From Planomonospora parontospora (GTDB lineage: Bacteria > Actinomycetota > Actinomycetes > Streptosporangiales > Streptosporangiaceae), in assembly GCA_014647935.1 (NCBI GenBank), contig BMQD01000012.1:185332-249331 (forward strand): DNA of 64,000 nucleotides, read 5' to 3'. Each line of letters starts with the position of its first letter. The stretch's first letter is position 1. The notes under the pieces were generated by a model that did no database searches, was not told the DNA's origin, and saw only the letters and a program-made list of their open reading frames with translations. Positions 25,407 to 34,154 of this stretch are shown here, piece after piece. A program made the translations under genes and the position numbers.

Positions 25407-25976
25407 ATGACCGCCAACCCGCGCAGGCAGCTGCGGCCGACCGACGTCAAGCGGCTCAACCGCACCTGGCGCAGGAACACCGAAGGCCGCCTCGCCCTGA
25501 TCGTCGAATCGGTGACCGGACCGTTCAACATCGGCTCCATCTTCCGCACCGCCGCCGCCTTCGGGGCCGACCGCATCTGGCTGGCCGGCAACGCCACTCC
25601 CCCGACCAACCCCAAGGCGCAGAAGACGGCGCTGGGCACCGACCGGCTCGTCGCCTGGGAGGAGCCGGTCCCGGTGACGGAGGCCGTACGGGCCGCCAAG
25701 GCGGACGGGTTCCGGGTGGTCGCGGTGGAGCTGACCGGCGACGCCGTCCCGCTGCACGAGGCGGAGCTGACCGGCGACGTGTGCCTGGTGGTGGGCAGCG
25801 AGGACCACGGCTGCTCCCCCGCGCTGCTGGAGGCCGCCGACGCCGTCTGCTACATCCCGCAGGTCGGCCGGGTCGGCTCCTTCAACGTCGGGGTCGCCAC
25901 GGCGATCGCCGTGGCGGAGGTCCGCCGCCGGGAGTGGGCCGCCCTGGAGCCGGCCCGCGCCGCGGAATCGGAGTGA
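25407..25976 (+). CDS. TrmH/SpoU family RNA 2'-O-methyltransferase
   Basis: 189 residues from ATG 25407. The knotted SPOUT fold is shown by motif 1 (FNIGSIFRTAAAFGADRIWL), motif 2 (CLVVGSEDHGCSPALL) and motif 3 (IPQVGRVGSFNVGVATAIAV), whose conserved Asn, Arg and Ser/Asn residues bind SAM in the knot. This organisation matches tRNA (Gm18)-type enzymes, though an rRNA target is possible. An in-frame GTG at 25320 overlaps the previous stop and would add 29 low-complexity residues; I prefer the ATG with AGGA upstream. Co-transcribed with the RsmC-like gene. Confidence 0.9.
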   Translation: MTANPRRQLRPTDVKRLNRTWRRNTEGRLALIVESVTGPFNIGSIFRTAAAFGADRIWLAGNATPPTNPKAQKTALGTDRLVAWEEPVPVTEAVRAAKADGFRVVAVELTGDAVPLHEAELTGDVCLVVGSEDHGCSPALLEAADAVCYIPQVGRVGSFNVGVATAIAVAEVRRREWAALEPARAAESE

Positions 25977-26076
25977 CCGGAGCGGCCGGGTGGTGCCGGA
26001 CGCGGCCGGGCGCTCCTCGGCGCGCACCGCACGCGGCCGGCGCCCGGGTCGTGCGGGGCGCGCGTCCCGGCCGCGG

Positions 26077-26712
26077 TCACGCGCCCCGCAGCGCGTCGGC
26101 GAGCGGGCCCCGGCCGGTCACCGTGATCCGTCCGGCGGCCACGGCGTCCGCGACCGTCCGGACGTCCCGGGCGAGGGCGACGCAGGTGTCCGCGTCCGTG
26201 GCGAGCCGCGCGTCGGCGGCCTCGGCCGGGCCGTCCCCGTAGGACGGCGGGCCCTCCCCGCCGAGCCGCAGGTGGAAGGTCCCCTCCTCCAGCGCCACCT
26301 CGACGACCCCGGCGCGCCCGCCCGCGACCCGCTCGAGCCGGTGCACCAGGGGGACGGCGAACCAGTGCGCGCGGACGGCGTCGGTCGGGCTCCGCTCGGC
26401 GAGGCCGTCCGCGCCCCAGGACGCCAGCGCGGCCAGGACCGGCAGCAGGCCGCGGCCGCGCGGCGTGAGCTCGTAGACCGCGGCGGCGCCGGGCGGCGGC
26501 AGCCTGCGGCGGGTCACGACGCCCTCCCGCTCCAGGTCCTTCAGCCGGGCGGCGAGCACGTCCGTGCTCACCCCCGGCAGGTCGGCGTGCAGCTCGGTGT
26601 ACCTGCGGGGACCGGCCAGCAGCTCCCGGACGACCAGCAGCGCCCACCGGTCGCCGACGGCGTCGAGTGCCCGCGCGATGGCGCAGTACTGGTCGTAGCT
26701 CCGTCGTGGCAT
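26077..26712 (-). CDS. HxlR family transcriptional regulator with C-terminal ligand-like domain
   Basis: 211 residues. The HxlR winged helix occupies residues 1-95: YCAIARALDAVGDRWALLVV, RELLAGPRRYTELHADLPGV and TDVLAARLKDLEREGVVTRR. The second half (about 115-205) resembles SCP2-like sterol-binding additions seen in actinobacterial HxlR proteins, which is inference from size and pattern. Its promoter contains overlapping ACTTGGT dyads. It is divergent from the aminotransferase, which is a candidate target. Confidence 0.88.
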   Translation of the reverse strand: MPRRSYDQYCAIARALDAVGDRWALLVVRELLAGPRRYTELHADLPGVSTDVLAARLKDLEREGVVTRRRLPPPGAAAVYELTPRGRGLLPVLAALASWGADGLAERSPTDAVRAHWFAVPLVHRLERVAGGRAGVVEVALEEGTFHLRLGGEGPPSYGDGPAEAADARLATDADTCVALARDVRTVADAVAAGRITVTGRGPLADALRGA

Positions 26713-26737
26713 GCCGCCACTCTAACGGTTGGACTTT

Positions 26738-26764
26738 CCAAGTGCTCACTTGGTAGAACCAAGT
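26738..26764. promoter_or_regulatory. HxlR operator cluster: two overlapping palindromes
   Basis: CCAAGTG-CT-CACTTGG (26738-26753) overlaps ACTTGGT-AGA-ACCAAGT (26748-26764), sharing the middle half site. The segment lies between the divergent HxlR and aminotransferase starts. Such AAGTG/CACTT repeats are common in front of HxlR genes. Confidence 0.65.
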
Positions 26765-26811
26765 AACACCGCAGACGGCGGAGACGCGGACACGGATCGG
26801 GAGACCACCGC

Positions 26812-28026
26812 ATGGAGTTCAGGCAGTCGAGCAAGCTGAACGGGATCTGCTACGAGATCCGCGGACCGGTCGTCGAGCACGCCGACGCCCTGGAGGAGGC
26901 GGGTCACAGCGTGCTCCGGCTGAACACCGGCAACCCGGCGCTGTTCGGTTTCGAGGCGCCCGAGGAGATCGTCCAGGACATGATCCGGATGCTTCCGAAG
27001 GCCCACGGCTACACCGACTCCCGGGGCGTGCTGCCCGCGCGGCGGGCGGTGGCCCAGCACTACCAGGAGCGCGGCCTGCCCGACGTGGACGTCGACGACG
27101 TCTACCTCGGCAACGGCGTCTCCGAGCTGATCTCGATGGCGGTCCAGGCCCTGGTCGACGACGGCGACGAGGTCCTCATCCCGGCCCCGGACTACCCGCT
27201 GTGGACGGCCGTGACCACCCTGGCCGGCGGGCGGGCCGTGCACTACCTGTGCGACGAGTCGGCCGGCTGGTACCCCGACCTCGACGACATGGCCGCCAAG
27301 ATCACCGCTCGCACCAGGGCCGTGGTGATCATCAATCCCAACAACCCCACCGGCGCGGTCTACCCGAAGCAGGTCCTGGAGGGGATCCTCGACCTGGCCC
27401 GGCGGCACGGCCTGATGGTGCTGGCCGACGAGGTCTACGACAAGATCCTCTACGACGACGCCGTCCACCACCACGTCGCGGCGCTCGCCCCCGACCTGGT
27501 GTGCCTGACCTTCTCCGGCCTGTCGAAGGCCTACCGGGTGGCCGGCTACCGCTCCGGCTGGCTGGTGGTGTCCGGCCCCCGCGAGCACGCCCGCGACTAC
27601 CTTGAGGGCCTGACCATGCTGGCCTCCATGCGGCTGTGCCCCAACACCCCCGCGCAGTACGCCGTCCAGGCGGCGCTCGGCGGCCGGCAGAGCATCACCG
27701 ACCTGGTCCTGCCGGGCGGCCGCCTGCGCGAGCAGCGCGACCTCGCCTGGGAGAGGCTCAACCGGATCCCCGGCGTCTCGTGCGTGAAACCGCAGGGAGC
27801 GGTGTACGCGTTCCCCCGCCTCGATCCCGAGGTGCACAAGATCGTCGACGACCAGCGGTTCGTCCTGGACCTGCTGCTGCGGGAGAAGATCCAAGTCGTG
27901 CAGGGCACCGGCTTCAACTGGCCGCGCCCCGACCACTTCCGCATCCTCACCCTGCCGCACGCCGACGACCTGGACGCGGCGATCGGCCGCATCGGCCGGT
28001 TCCTCGACGGCTACCGCCAGGCGTGA
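26812..28026 (+). CDS. alaA: PLP-dependent aminotransferase, AlaA-like (alanine transaminase type)
   Basis: 404 residues, class I fold. It opens with FRQSSKLNGICYEIRGPVVE, the AlaA-type N-terminus. Cofactor motifs are GNGVSELI (phosphate binding), IINPNNPTGAVYP (ring-stacking Asn), LADEVYDKILYD (Asp and Tyr) and SGLSKAYRVAGYRSGW with the Schiff-base Lys. The C-terminus has FRILTLPHADDL with the substrate-carboxylate Arg. It interconverts alanine/2-oxoglutarate and pyruvate/glutamate. It is divergent from an HxlR regulator and ends in a strong terminator. Confidence 0.92.
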   Translation: MEFRQSSKLNGICYEIRGPVVEHADALEEAGHSVLRLNTGNPALFGFEAPEEIVQDMIRMLPKAHGYTDSRGVLPARRAVAQHYQERGLPDVDVDDVYLGNGVSELISMAVQALVDDGDEVLIPAPDYPLWTAVTTLAGGRAVHYLCDESAGWYPDLDDMAAKITARTRAVVIINPNNPTGAVYPKQVLEGILDLARRHGLMVLADEVYDKILYDDAVHHHVAALAPDLVCLTFSGLSKAYRVAGYRSGWLVVSGPREHARDYLEGLTMLASMRLCPNTPAQYAVQAALGGRQSITDLVLPGGRLREQRDLAWERLNRIPGVSCVKPQGAVYAFPRLDPEVHKIVDDQRFVLDLLLREKIQVVQGTGFNWPRPDHFRILTLPHADDLDAAIGRIGRFLDGYRQA

Positions 28027-28060
28027 CCCCGCCCGCCGGGGCCCGCCGGGTGCGGTCACG

Positions 28061-28112
28061 CCGTCCACCGCGTCTCCGCCGGGTGCGGCCCCGGCGGAGA
28101 CGCGGTGGACGG
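28061..28112. terminator. Strong bidirectional terminator (23-base perfect stem)
   Basis: 28061-28083 and 28090-28112 are exact reverse complements separated by six bases. The stem sits between the aminotransferase stop and the convergent small membrane gene. Confidence 0.8.
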
Positions 28113-28129
28113 CGGTCACCCGGCCGGCG

Positions 28130-28300
28130 TCAGCCGCGGACCTTCGAGGAGCGGAAGAGCTTGGCCGCGAACATGACCACCACGGCCACCAGACCGATGA
28201 TCAGGGCCCACTTGAGCAGGCCGAACAGGAGGCCCAGCACCGAGCCGAGCAGGAAGAAGGCGAGCACCACGGCCGCCACGATCAGCAGAATTCGTCCCAT
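28130..28300 (-). CDS. Small two-helix membrane protein
   Basis: 56 residues from ATG 28300 (MGRILLIVAAVVLAFFLLGS ...). Two hydrophobic helices joined by a short turn end in a basic tail, KLFRSSKVRG. A longer frame from 28342 adds 14 proline-rich residues and is less likely. No recognised family. The 298 bases upstream (28301-28598) contain only short GGGTCGCCCC-type repeats and no credible gene. Confidence 0.7.
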   Translation of the reverse strand: MGRILLIVAAVVLAFFLLGSVLGLLFGLLKWALIIGLVAVVVMFAAKLFRSSKVRG

Positions 28301-28598
28301 GTGCCCACCGTAGGGCGCGAAGGGGCCGGGCGGCGGTCCCACGGACCGAGATCAGGGACAAGCCAGGGTCGCCCCTCAGGGTCGCCCCGCCCGCCGTACA
28401 GGGCAGGGCGAAGCGGGACGAAGCAGGCGGCGTGCGGCGGGAAGATCGCGGGAGCGGGCACGCCGGCGCCCGTCATCCGGGTGACGGCCTCTCGGCCGGT
28501 CTCCTCACTCGGAACGAGCGCCTTGATGCCTTCTGCGCCGAAAGTCTAAGTTTTCGCTGACTCTTCGACCGATACCGTGTCGGACGGAGATCAGCAGA

Positions 28599-29873
28599 GT
28601 GATCGTCATGTCAACCATGTCGCCGATGCCGGCAGGCGTCCTCCGCGGAGTGCTGGCCGCCGCCCTCGCACTGCCCGCCGTCGCGCTGCCCGCCCTCGCC
28701 GCGCCCGCCGCGGCGGCCGCCGCCCCCTCCTCCTTCTCGCCCTCCGCCGGCCCGGTCGGCGGCTCCGTCCCGCCCGGACCGGGCCTGGCCCTGCCGGAGC
28801 CGACCGGCCCGCACCCGGTGGGCACCACGACGTTGCACCTGGTCGACGCCTCCCGGCCGGACCCCTGGGCGACCGGCGGGAAGCCGCGCGAGCTCATGGT
28901 CTCGCTGTGGTATCCGGCCAGGGCGCCGGGGACGCGGCGGGCCCCGTACATGACCTTCGAGGAGGCGTCGCTGCTCCTGAAAGGGCTGGGAGCACCGGCG
29001 ACGCGCCGGAACGCGACGCTGCTGAGCCGGACGCGCACCAACGCCTTCACCGACGCCGCACCGATCGGGCGGGCGGGCGGTCTTCCGCTCGTCGTGCTGT
29101 CGCCCGGGTTCTCCCAGTCCCGCTCCTCCCTGACGGCGCTGTCGGAGGATCTGGCCAGCAGGGGGTACGCAGTGGCGGGGATCGACCACACCCACGAGGC
29201 GTTCGGGACGGCGCTGCCCGGCGGGCGCACCGCCACGTGCACCGCCTGCGAGGTCGCGGAGCGCGACCCCGGCTACGGAAAGAAGATCACCCGCAGCCGG
29301 GCGGCCGACGTCTCCTTCGTCCTCGACCGGCTGACCGGGGCGGATCCGGCCTGGAAGCACGGCGGCCTGATCGACGCGTCCCGGGTCGCGATGGCGGGCC
29401 ATTCCATCGGCGGCAACAGCGCCGCCCGGGTCGTGCTCACCGACTCCCGGGTGCGCGCCGGGGTGAACATGGACGGCACCTTCTACCTGCCGCTGCCCCG
29501 CAAGGGGCTCTCCCGCCCGTTCCTGCTGCTGGGCGCGGCCAGGATCCACGATCCGGGCGGACCCGACCGCTCCTGGGACCGCGACTGGCGGCGGATGACC
29601 GGCTGGAAGCGCTGGCTGACCGTCGACGGCGCCGACCACTCGTCCTTCTCCGACCACCCGCTGTTCGCGAAACGGCTCGGCATCCCGCTGGAGGAGTACT
29701 CGCTTCCCCCGAAAGCGGGCGGTGCCCCCGTCAAGCCGCTGCCGGGAACGCGGGCGGTGGACGTCGTCCGCGCCTACGTCGGGGCCTTCTTCGACCTGCA
29801 CCTGCGCGGCCGGCCGCAGCCGCTGCTGGACCGCCCCTCGCGGAGCCACCCCGAGGCTCGGTTCCGGGACTGA
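28599..29873 (+). CDS. Secreted alpha/beta hydrolase (PAF-acetylhydrolase-like)
   Basis: 424 residues with a cleavable signal peptide (hydrophobic core AAALALPAVALPALAAPAAA). The mature part begins LPEPTGPHPVGTTTLHLVDA, a typical opening of actinobacterial dienelactone/PAF-AH-like hydrolases. The nucleophile elbow is MAGHSIGGNSA, with an Asp in LTVDGADHSSF and His in DHS completing the triad. The oxyanion segment is VVLSPGFSQSRSSLTALSED. The GTG start at 28599 lies 8 bases after GGAGA; ATGs follow at 28608 and 28617. A lipid esterase role is inferred. Confidence 0.88.
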   Translation: MIVMSTMSPMPAGVLRGVLAAALALPAVALPALAAPAAAAAAPSSFSPSAGPVGGSVPPGPGLALPEPTGPHPVGTTTLHLVDASRPDPWATGGKPRELMVSLWYPARAPGTRRAPYMTFEEASLLLKGLGAPATRRNATLLSRTRTNAFTDAAPIGRAGGLPLVVLSPGFSQSRSSLTALSEDLASRGYAVAGIDHTHEAFGTALPGGRTATCTACEVAERDPGYGKKITRSRAADVSFVLDRLTGADPAWKHGGLIDASRVAMAGHSIGGNSAARVVLTDSRVRAGVNMDGTFYLPLPRKGLSRPFLLLGAARIHDPGGPDRSWDRDWRRMTGWKRWLTVDGADHSSFSDHPLFAKRLGIPLEEYSLPPKAGGAPVKPLPGTRAVDVVRAYVGAFFDLHLRGRPQPLLDRPSRSHPEARFRD

Positions 29874-29926
29874 CGCCTCGGCCGCTCTCCACGCCGGGCG
29901 GCGGGGCCGGAACCGGCCGGGCGGAG

Positions 29927-30021
29927 GCCGGCGGCAGGCGCGGACCCGGAGGTCGGCGGCAGGCGCGGAGCGCCGGAACGGACCGGCCGGGGGTCGGCGG
30001 CAGGCGCGGAGCGCCGGGACG
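29927..30021. repeat. Imperfect tandem repeats, about 30-40 bases
   Basis: GGTCGGCGGCAGGCGCGGAG followed by CGCCGG-A/G-ACG occurs at 29951-29980 and 29992-30021, with a third diverged copy starting near 29926. It occupies most of the gap between the hydrolase and the PRC-barrel gene. Confidence 0.65.
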
Positions 30022-30121
30022 CGGCCGCGTCCCGCGAGCCGTTCTCCGGGTTCGTTTGCTCTCACCTGGGCGGGTAGACGAGCCGCCGACATCCGTTCCC
30101 CGACAGGAGAAGAGCCCGATC

Positions 30122-30493
30122 ATGACGAACGAGAACCTGTGGAACTACCGTCCGGACGTCTACGGCGGCGACCGGTCGCTGGACCTCATCGGTTTCGAGG
30201 TGCAGGCCCCCGACGGGGAGATCGGCCCCGTGGAGGAGGAGAGCACCATGGCGGACGACAGCTACATCGTCATCGACACCGGATCGTGGATCTCCGACAG
30301 GAGCACTCTGCTGCCCGCCGGCCTGATCACCCGTGTCGACCCGGTCGAGCGCACGGTCCACGTCTCCCCCACCAGGGAGGAGATCATGGAGGCTCCGCAG
30401 TTCCACGGAGCCGAGGCCGGCGCGCCCCGCTCCCGCGAGCGGCTGGGCGCGTACTACGCCCAGCGCCTCGTGGAGCGGGCCCCTGCCGGGTGA
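30122..30493 (+). CDS. PRC-barrel-like domain protein
   Basis: 123 residues. The short N-terminal WNYRPDVYGGDRSLDLIGFE leads into a compact beta-rich region with VIDTGSWISDRSTLLPAGLI, then TRVDPVERTVHVSPTREEIM, the ordering of a PRC-barrel followed by its helical tail. Such proteins bind partner proteins and are common stress-related genes in actinomycetes. The start ATG 30122 is preceded by GACAGGAGAAGAG, a good ribosome-binding site. It stands alone. Confidence 0.78.
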   Translation: MTNENLWNYRPDVYGGDRSLDLIGFEVQAPDGEIGPVEEESTMADDSYIVIDTGSWISDRSTLLPAGLITRVDPVERTVHVSPTREEIMEAPQFHGAEAGAPRSRERLGAYYAQRLVERAPAG

Positions 30494-30514
30494 GGGGTGT
30501 GCGCCCGCCGGTCC

Positions 30515-30562
30515 CGGTCGGCCGCACGCCGCCACCACGCGGGGACGGCGTGCGGCCGGCCG
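30515..30562. terminator. Bidirectional terminator
   Basis: 17-base arms (30515-30531 and 30546-30562) match at 16 positions across a 14-base loop. They lie between the PRC-barrel stop and the end of the convergent peptidase gene. A second 10-base stem (30584-30593 with 30611-30620) follows. Confidence 0.65.
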
Positions 30563-30633
30563 GGCCCGGGCGGGAGCCGCGGCGGCCGCCGGGCTCCGGA
30601 GGGACCCGGTCCCGGCGGCCGGAGCCGGCCGGG

Positions 30634-32628
30634 TCAGTCCAGCGCGTGCCGCCCGCCGACGAGCGGGAGCGTCACGGAGCTGTCGCCCGGCTTGACCTCC
30701 ACCCGGGTCCCGGCGGGCAGGCGGAGGGTGAAGTCGCGGTCGGTGGAGATCAGCACGACGCCGATCCGGTGCCCGGCCTTGACGATGTGGTCGCTCGGCT
30801 GCAGGTCGAAGCGGAAGTCGTAGAACCGGCCCTCGCGCAGCAGTTCGGTCCTGGATGCGGAGTTCCGGTTGCGGACGTCCAGCCAGCCCCGAGTTATGAT
30901 CTTGAACGGGGCGGTGGCGGTGACGTGCTCGGCCAGCCGGGCGCAGCCGGTGTCACCGGGCACGCCCTGGCCGTAGCAGACCGGGGTGGCGCCGTAGGCG
31001 ACCTGGCCGTAGGCGCGGGCGTCGGTGCCGTAGTCGACCAGCAGCGCCGTCAGGTACGGCGAGCGGCCGCCGGAGAACGCCGCCTTCACCGAGACCTCCG
31101 GTGTGCCGGAGAGTCGGACCTCCTTGGCCAGCGGCGCCGACAGGTAGGCCAGCCGGTTGGGGTCGGCGGCCGCCTCGTTCCCGGCGAGCTGCTCGGCCGT
31201 GCGCGCGGGAGCGTCCGTGAAGGACTCGGTGGACCTCTCCGCGCGACCGTGACGCGGACTCAGCGTTCCGGTACCACCGTCCTTCCCCGCCGCCAGGGCG
31301 AAGCGCACGTCGCGCGTGCCGGGCAGCGGCCAGGCCGCGTGCTGCGCCCACTGGCCGGGCCCGTGCTCGACGTCGGCCTGCGGCTCGTCCATGATCCCGT
31401 TGCGCAGGCCGTACAGGTGGAAGTCGAACCAGCGGTGCAGCTGGCGCAGCCACTCGGCGTTGCGCCCGGCGAAGTTGAACGGGTTGAAGTGCGCACCCTG
31501 GTGCAGCCAGATCTTGCGCGGCACGCCGCGCTTCGCCAGCGCGTCCCACCACTGGACGGCCTGGCCGGTCTTGACGTTCCAGTCGTTGAGGCCGTGAACG
31601 ACGAAGACCGCGGCGCGCACCTTGCGCGCGTCAGGCAGGTAGTTGCGTTCGTGCCAGAAACGCGTGTAGTCGCCGGTGACGCGGTCCTGGTCGCGCTCGA
31701 TGGCGTCCATCAGCCCGCCGCACACCTCCTGCCCGTTCTCCCGGGTCAGCACGTACCGGGCGAGCACGTCGGCGTCCTCGCCCTGGTAGCCGCCGGGGGC
31801 GACGACGCCGCCGTTGGCGCGGTAGTAGTCGTACCAGGAGGAGATGGCCGCGATCGGCACGATGGCCTTCAGGCCCTTGACCCCGGTGGCGGCGACGGCG
31901 TTGGGCAGGGTGCCGTTGTAGGAGACGCCGATCATGCCGACGTTCCCGGTGGACCAGTCGGCCCGGACCTCGTTCCCGGCCGCGTCGAAGCCCCTGGCCC
32001 GGCCGTTCAGCCAGTCGATCGCGGCCTTCGGCCCGGCGGTCTCGTTGGGCAGGCCGGTGGTCGGGCAACCGGTGGCCCGGCCCGAGCCGAGATTCTCCAC
32101 CAGCGCGACCGCGTAACCGCGCGGAACGAAGAAATTATCGTAATAGCCCGGGAAGGGGCCGGCGGCGGCGCGGGCGGCGGCCGGGTCCTCGGCCTGGCCG
32201 AACATCTCGTCGCGCAGGTCGTTGAACTTGTTGCGGCGGTACTCCATGCCGGCGGGGTCGGAGCCGTCGAGGTCGACGACGTGGTTGTCCACGTCGTTGC
32301 CGCCCGCGTAGTAGGGGCTGGCCTCCATGATGACCGGGACCTTCAGCCCGGTGGCGGTCGCCGCCGGGCGCATGATGTCGACGGCGACCCGGTCGGGGCG
32401 GCCGTCGGCGTCGCTGTCGGTCCCGGCGACCTCCACGAACACGGTCTCGGTCAGGGCGTCGGCGCGTGAGTGGACCGGCTGGGTCTCACCGTTTTCGATC
32501 GGCGGGGACGGCAGGGGCGTCGGGGTGGGCGTGGACGACGCCGACGCGGCGGGGGCGGTCGCCGCCGGCAGGGCGCCTGTGGGCACGGCCACCGCCAGGG
32601 CGAGCAGGAGGTGTTTCCATCTGGTCAT
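30634..32628 (-). CDS. Secreted Xaa-Pro dipeptidyl-peptidase (S15 family)
   Basis: 664 residues with a signal peptide (WKHLLLALAVAVPTGALPAA). The catalytic region shows NVGMIGVSYNGTLPNAVAAT with the GxSYxG nucleophile Ser, AAVFVVHGLNDWNVK with the acid, and WLHQGAHFNPF with the His. A C-terminal jelly-roll domain (from about 440) carries TGCARLAEHVTATAPFKIIT. The enzyme cleaves X-Pro dipeptides from peptide N-termini outside the cell. The start ATG 32628 follows GGAGCAACCCCC. The upstream promoter region has a bulged dyad at 32651-32678. Confidence 0.93.
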   Translation of the reverse strand: MTRWKHLLLALAVAVPTGALPAATAPAASASSTPTPTPLPSPPIENGETQPVHSRADALTETVFVEVAGTDSDADGRPDRVAVDIMRPAATATGLKVPVIMEASPYYAGGNDVDNHVVDLDGSDPAGMEYRRNKFNDLRDEMFGQAEDPAAARAAAGPFPGYYDNFFVPRGYAVALVENLGSGRATGCPTTGLPNETAGPKAAIDWLNGRARGFDAAGNEVRADWSTGNVGMIGVSYNGTLPNAVAATGVKGLKAIVPIAAISSWYDYYRANGGVVAPGGYQGEDADVLARYVLTRENGQEVCGGLMDAIERDQDRVTGDYTRFWHERNYLPDARKVRAAVFVVHGLNDWNVKTGQAVQWWDALAKRGVPRKIWLHQGAHFNPFNFAGRNAEWLRQLHRWFDFHLYGLRNGIMDEPQADVEHGPGQWAQHAAWPLPGTRDVRFALAAGKDGGTGTLSPRHGRAERSTESFTDAPARTAEQLAGNEAAADPNRLAYLSAPLAKEVRLSGTPEVSVKAAFSGGRSPYLTALLVDYGTDARAYGQVAYGATPVCYGQGVPGDTGCARLAEHVTATAPFKIITRGWLDVRNRNSASRTELLREGRFYDFRFDLQPSDHIVKAGHRIGVVLISTDRDFTLRLPAGTRVEVKPGDSSVTLPLVGGRHALD

Positions 32629-32826
32629 GGGGGTTGCTCCGAAAGCCGATGGAGATTTGACAACTGCCGTCAATCTCCTCGGATGGATCTTCTCTCGCAA
32701 GATCCAGGATGTAACGAATCAAACGTTGTCAGGGGTTTTCCGGCTACATCGAACATCCGGCAGTTCATGGCTTCCACGGCGGAATGTGAGCTTGCTCCGC
32801 TTTGGCAGACACCTTCGGTGTGGTGA

Positions 32827-33264
32827 TCAGGCCGCGACAGCGGCCTCGTGGACGGCAGGGCTGACGCAGCCCAGACTGCTGTGCAGCCGGTGCAGGTTGT
32901 ACCAGCCCTCGATGGACTCGAAGATCGCGCTGCGGGCGGCGGCCCGGCTGGACCAGGCCCGATCCCCGAGCAGTTCGCCCTTCAACGTGGCGAAGAACGA
33001 CTCCGCCAGGGCTCCGCCCCGGGTGGCGGCCACGGCCCGCAGCGCGTCGGTCACCACCTCGGTGCACATGTGGTCGGCGATCGACCAGCCTGCCAGACGG
33101 CGCGAGGGCGGATCGATCACGGTCGCCAGGTAGAGGAACCGGCCGTCGCCGGTCGGCAGATACGTGATGTCGCCGACGTAGCGCCGGTCCGGCGCGGACG
33201 CGGTGAAGACGCGCTCCAGCAGGTCGGGCACCGCCTGATCGGCCGGCTGTTGACGGCTCCTCAT
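32827..33264 (-). pseudogene. IS3 transposase orfB with two internal deletions
   Basis: 145 residues instead of about 290. The frame starts in the rve integrase core: DLLERVFTASAPDRRYVGDI (first catalytic Asp), then VIDPPSRRLAGWSIADHM. After VAATRG it jumps directly to GALAESFFATLKGELL (catalytic Glu), skipping the H-S-D-R-G-S-Q-Y-type segment with the second Asp. The C-terminus WYNLHRLHSSLGCVSP is intact. Confidence 0.8.
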
Positions 33265-33572
33265 CAGTTGGTCTCGCCCGCGAAATACTCGGCCGCCCGG
33301 CGGAGGATGTCACGCTCAATCTCCAGTTCCCGGATCCGGGTCCGCAGCTGCTCGTTCTCCTGCTCAAGCGCGACCTCGGCGGCTGCCGGCCGGGCCGGTG
33401 CCGCCGCGGCCGGGACGGTGCCGGCCGCGCGCGCCTGCTGCACCCGCAGGCGCAGTGTCTCGCGGTTGACGCCCAGGTCCTCGGCCACCGAGGCGTAGGT
33501 CCGGGCCGGGCCCGACAGGTACAGCGCGACGGCGTCGGCTTTGAACTCGGCTGAGTAGACCTTCACGGCCAT
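33264..33572 (-). CDS. IS3-family transposase orfA
   Basis: 102 residues from ATG 33572. A helix-turn-helix of the HTH_Tnp_1 type (YSAEFKADAVALYLSGPART, YASVAEDLGVNRETLRLRVQ) is followed by a leucine-zipper-like coiled coil (LEQENEQLRTRIRELEIERD) ending ILRRAAEYFAGETN. This is a complete orfA, normally expressed with orfB by a frameshift to make the transposase. Confidence 0.88.
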   Translation of the reverse strand: MAVKVYSAEFKADAVALYLSGPARTYASVAEDLGVNRETLRLRVQQARAAGTVPAAAAPARPAAAEVALEQENEQLRTRIRELEIERDILRRAAEYFAGETN

Positions 33573-33734
33573 GCGGAACTTCTTGGCCCCCAGATCTCCA
33601 TGATCCGGCACTCAAGGTGTCCACACTTCGGGGCGAGGCCCCCTGCGCGCGGCCCGGCGCCGCTACCACGCCGTCTGCACCGCCGGAAGAGCTATCCCTA
33701 CTGATCCGCCTACGGCCGGCGCTGCCGAGGGTGG

Positions 33735-33990
33735 TGAGGGCGAGTGCCAAGTCCCTCTGACCGCGCAGCGCATCCTCGCCGGGCACCTGCGCGACGACCG
33801 CGCCCCTGAAGAGCGGGACAGCGGTAAACCGGCCGATCCCCGCTTCTGGGACGGCATGCACATCGACCTGACCGGCGCCACCCTCATCGACCTCGACTTC
33901 CGGCACTTCCACATGGTCGGGGTCCGGTTCATCGGGGTGACCTTCACCGGCGGCGCCTCGTTCGACGGGGGCGACCTTCACGGTGGACAT
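33735..33990 (+). pseudogene. Pentapeptide-repeat protein fragment
   Basis: The plus strand reads PLTAQRILAGHLRD, later FWDGMHIDLTGATLIDLDF, HFHMVGVRFIGVTFTGGASF, the A(D/N)LxG-like pentapeptide pattern of actinobacterial membrane-associated repeat proteins. The start and the remaining repeats are missing, and after about 33985 the frame becomes non-coding. The fragment directly abuts the IS3 remnant, which suggests the element or an associated deletion removed the N-terminus. The rest of the gap to 34154 shows nothing. Confidence 0.6.
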
Positions 33991-34154
33991 GTACGGCGGG
34001 ACGGCCGTCTCCGGGACCGCTGCCTCAGGCCTGGTCGGAGCACCGCCTGGCAGAGCAGGTGGGAAAATCAATACAGATCGTTATTTGTTTCGGGGGACGC
34101 GGGACGGGGAGAAGGCACGACAGCAGGACATGTGCTCCCTCCCCGCCTGCGTGG

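Larger units (their letters stand above)
32827..33572 (-). mobile_element. IS3-family insertion sequence remnant
   Basis: An orfA gene (33264-33572) is followed by a shortened orfB (32827-33264) with the overlap TGATG. The orfB has lost both its N-terminal helix-turn-helix region and the segment carrying the second catalytic Asp, so the element cannot transpose alone. No clean terminal inverted repeats or target duplication were identified. It marks the left edge of the decayed accessory region. Confidence 0.8.
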
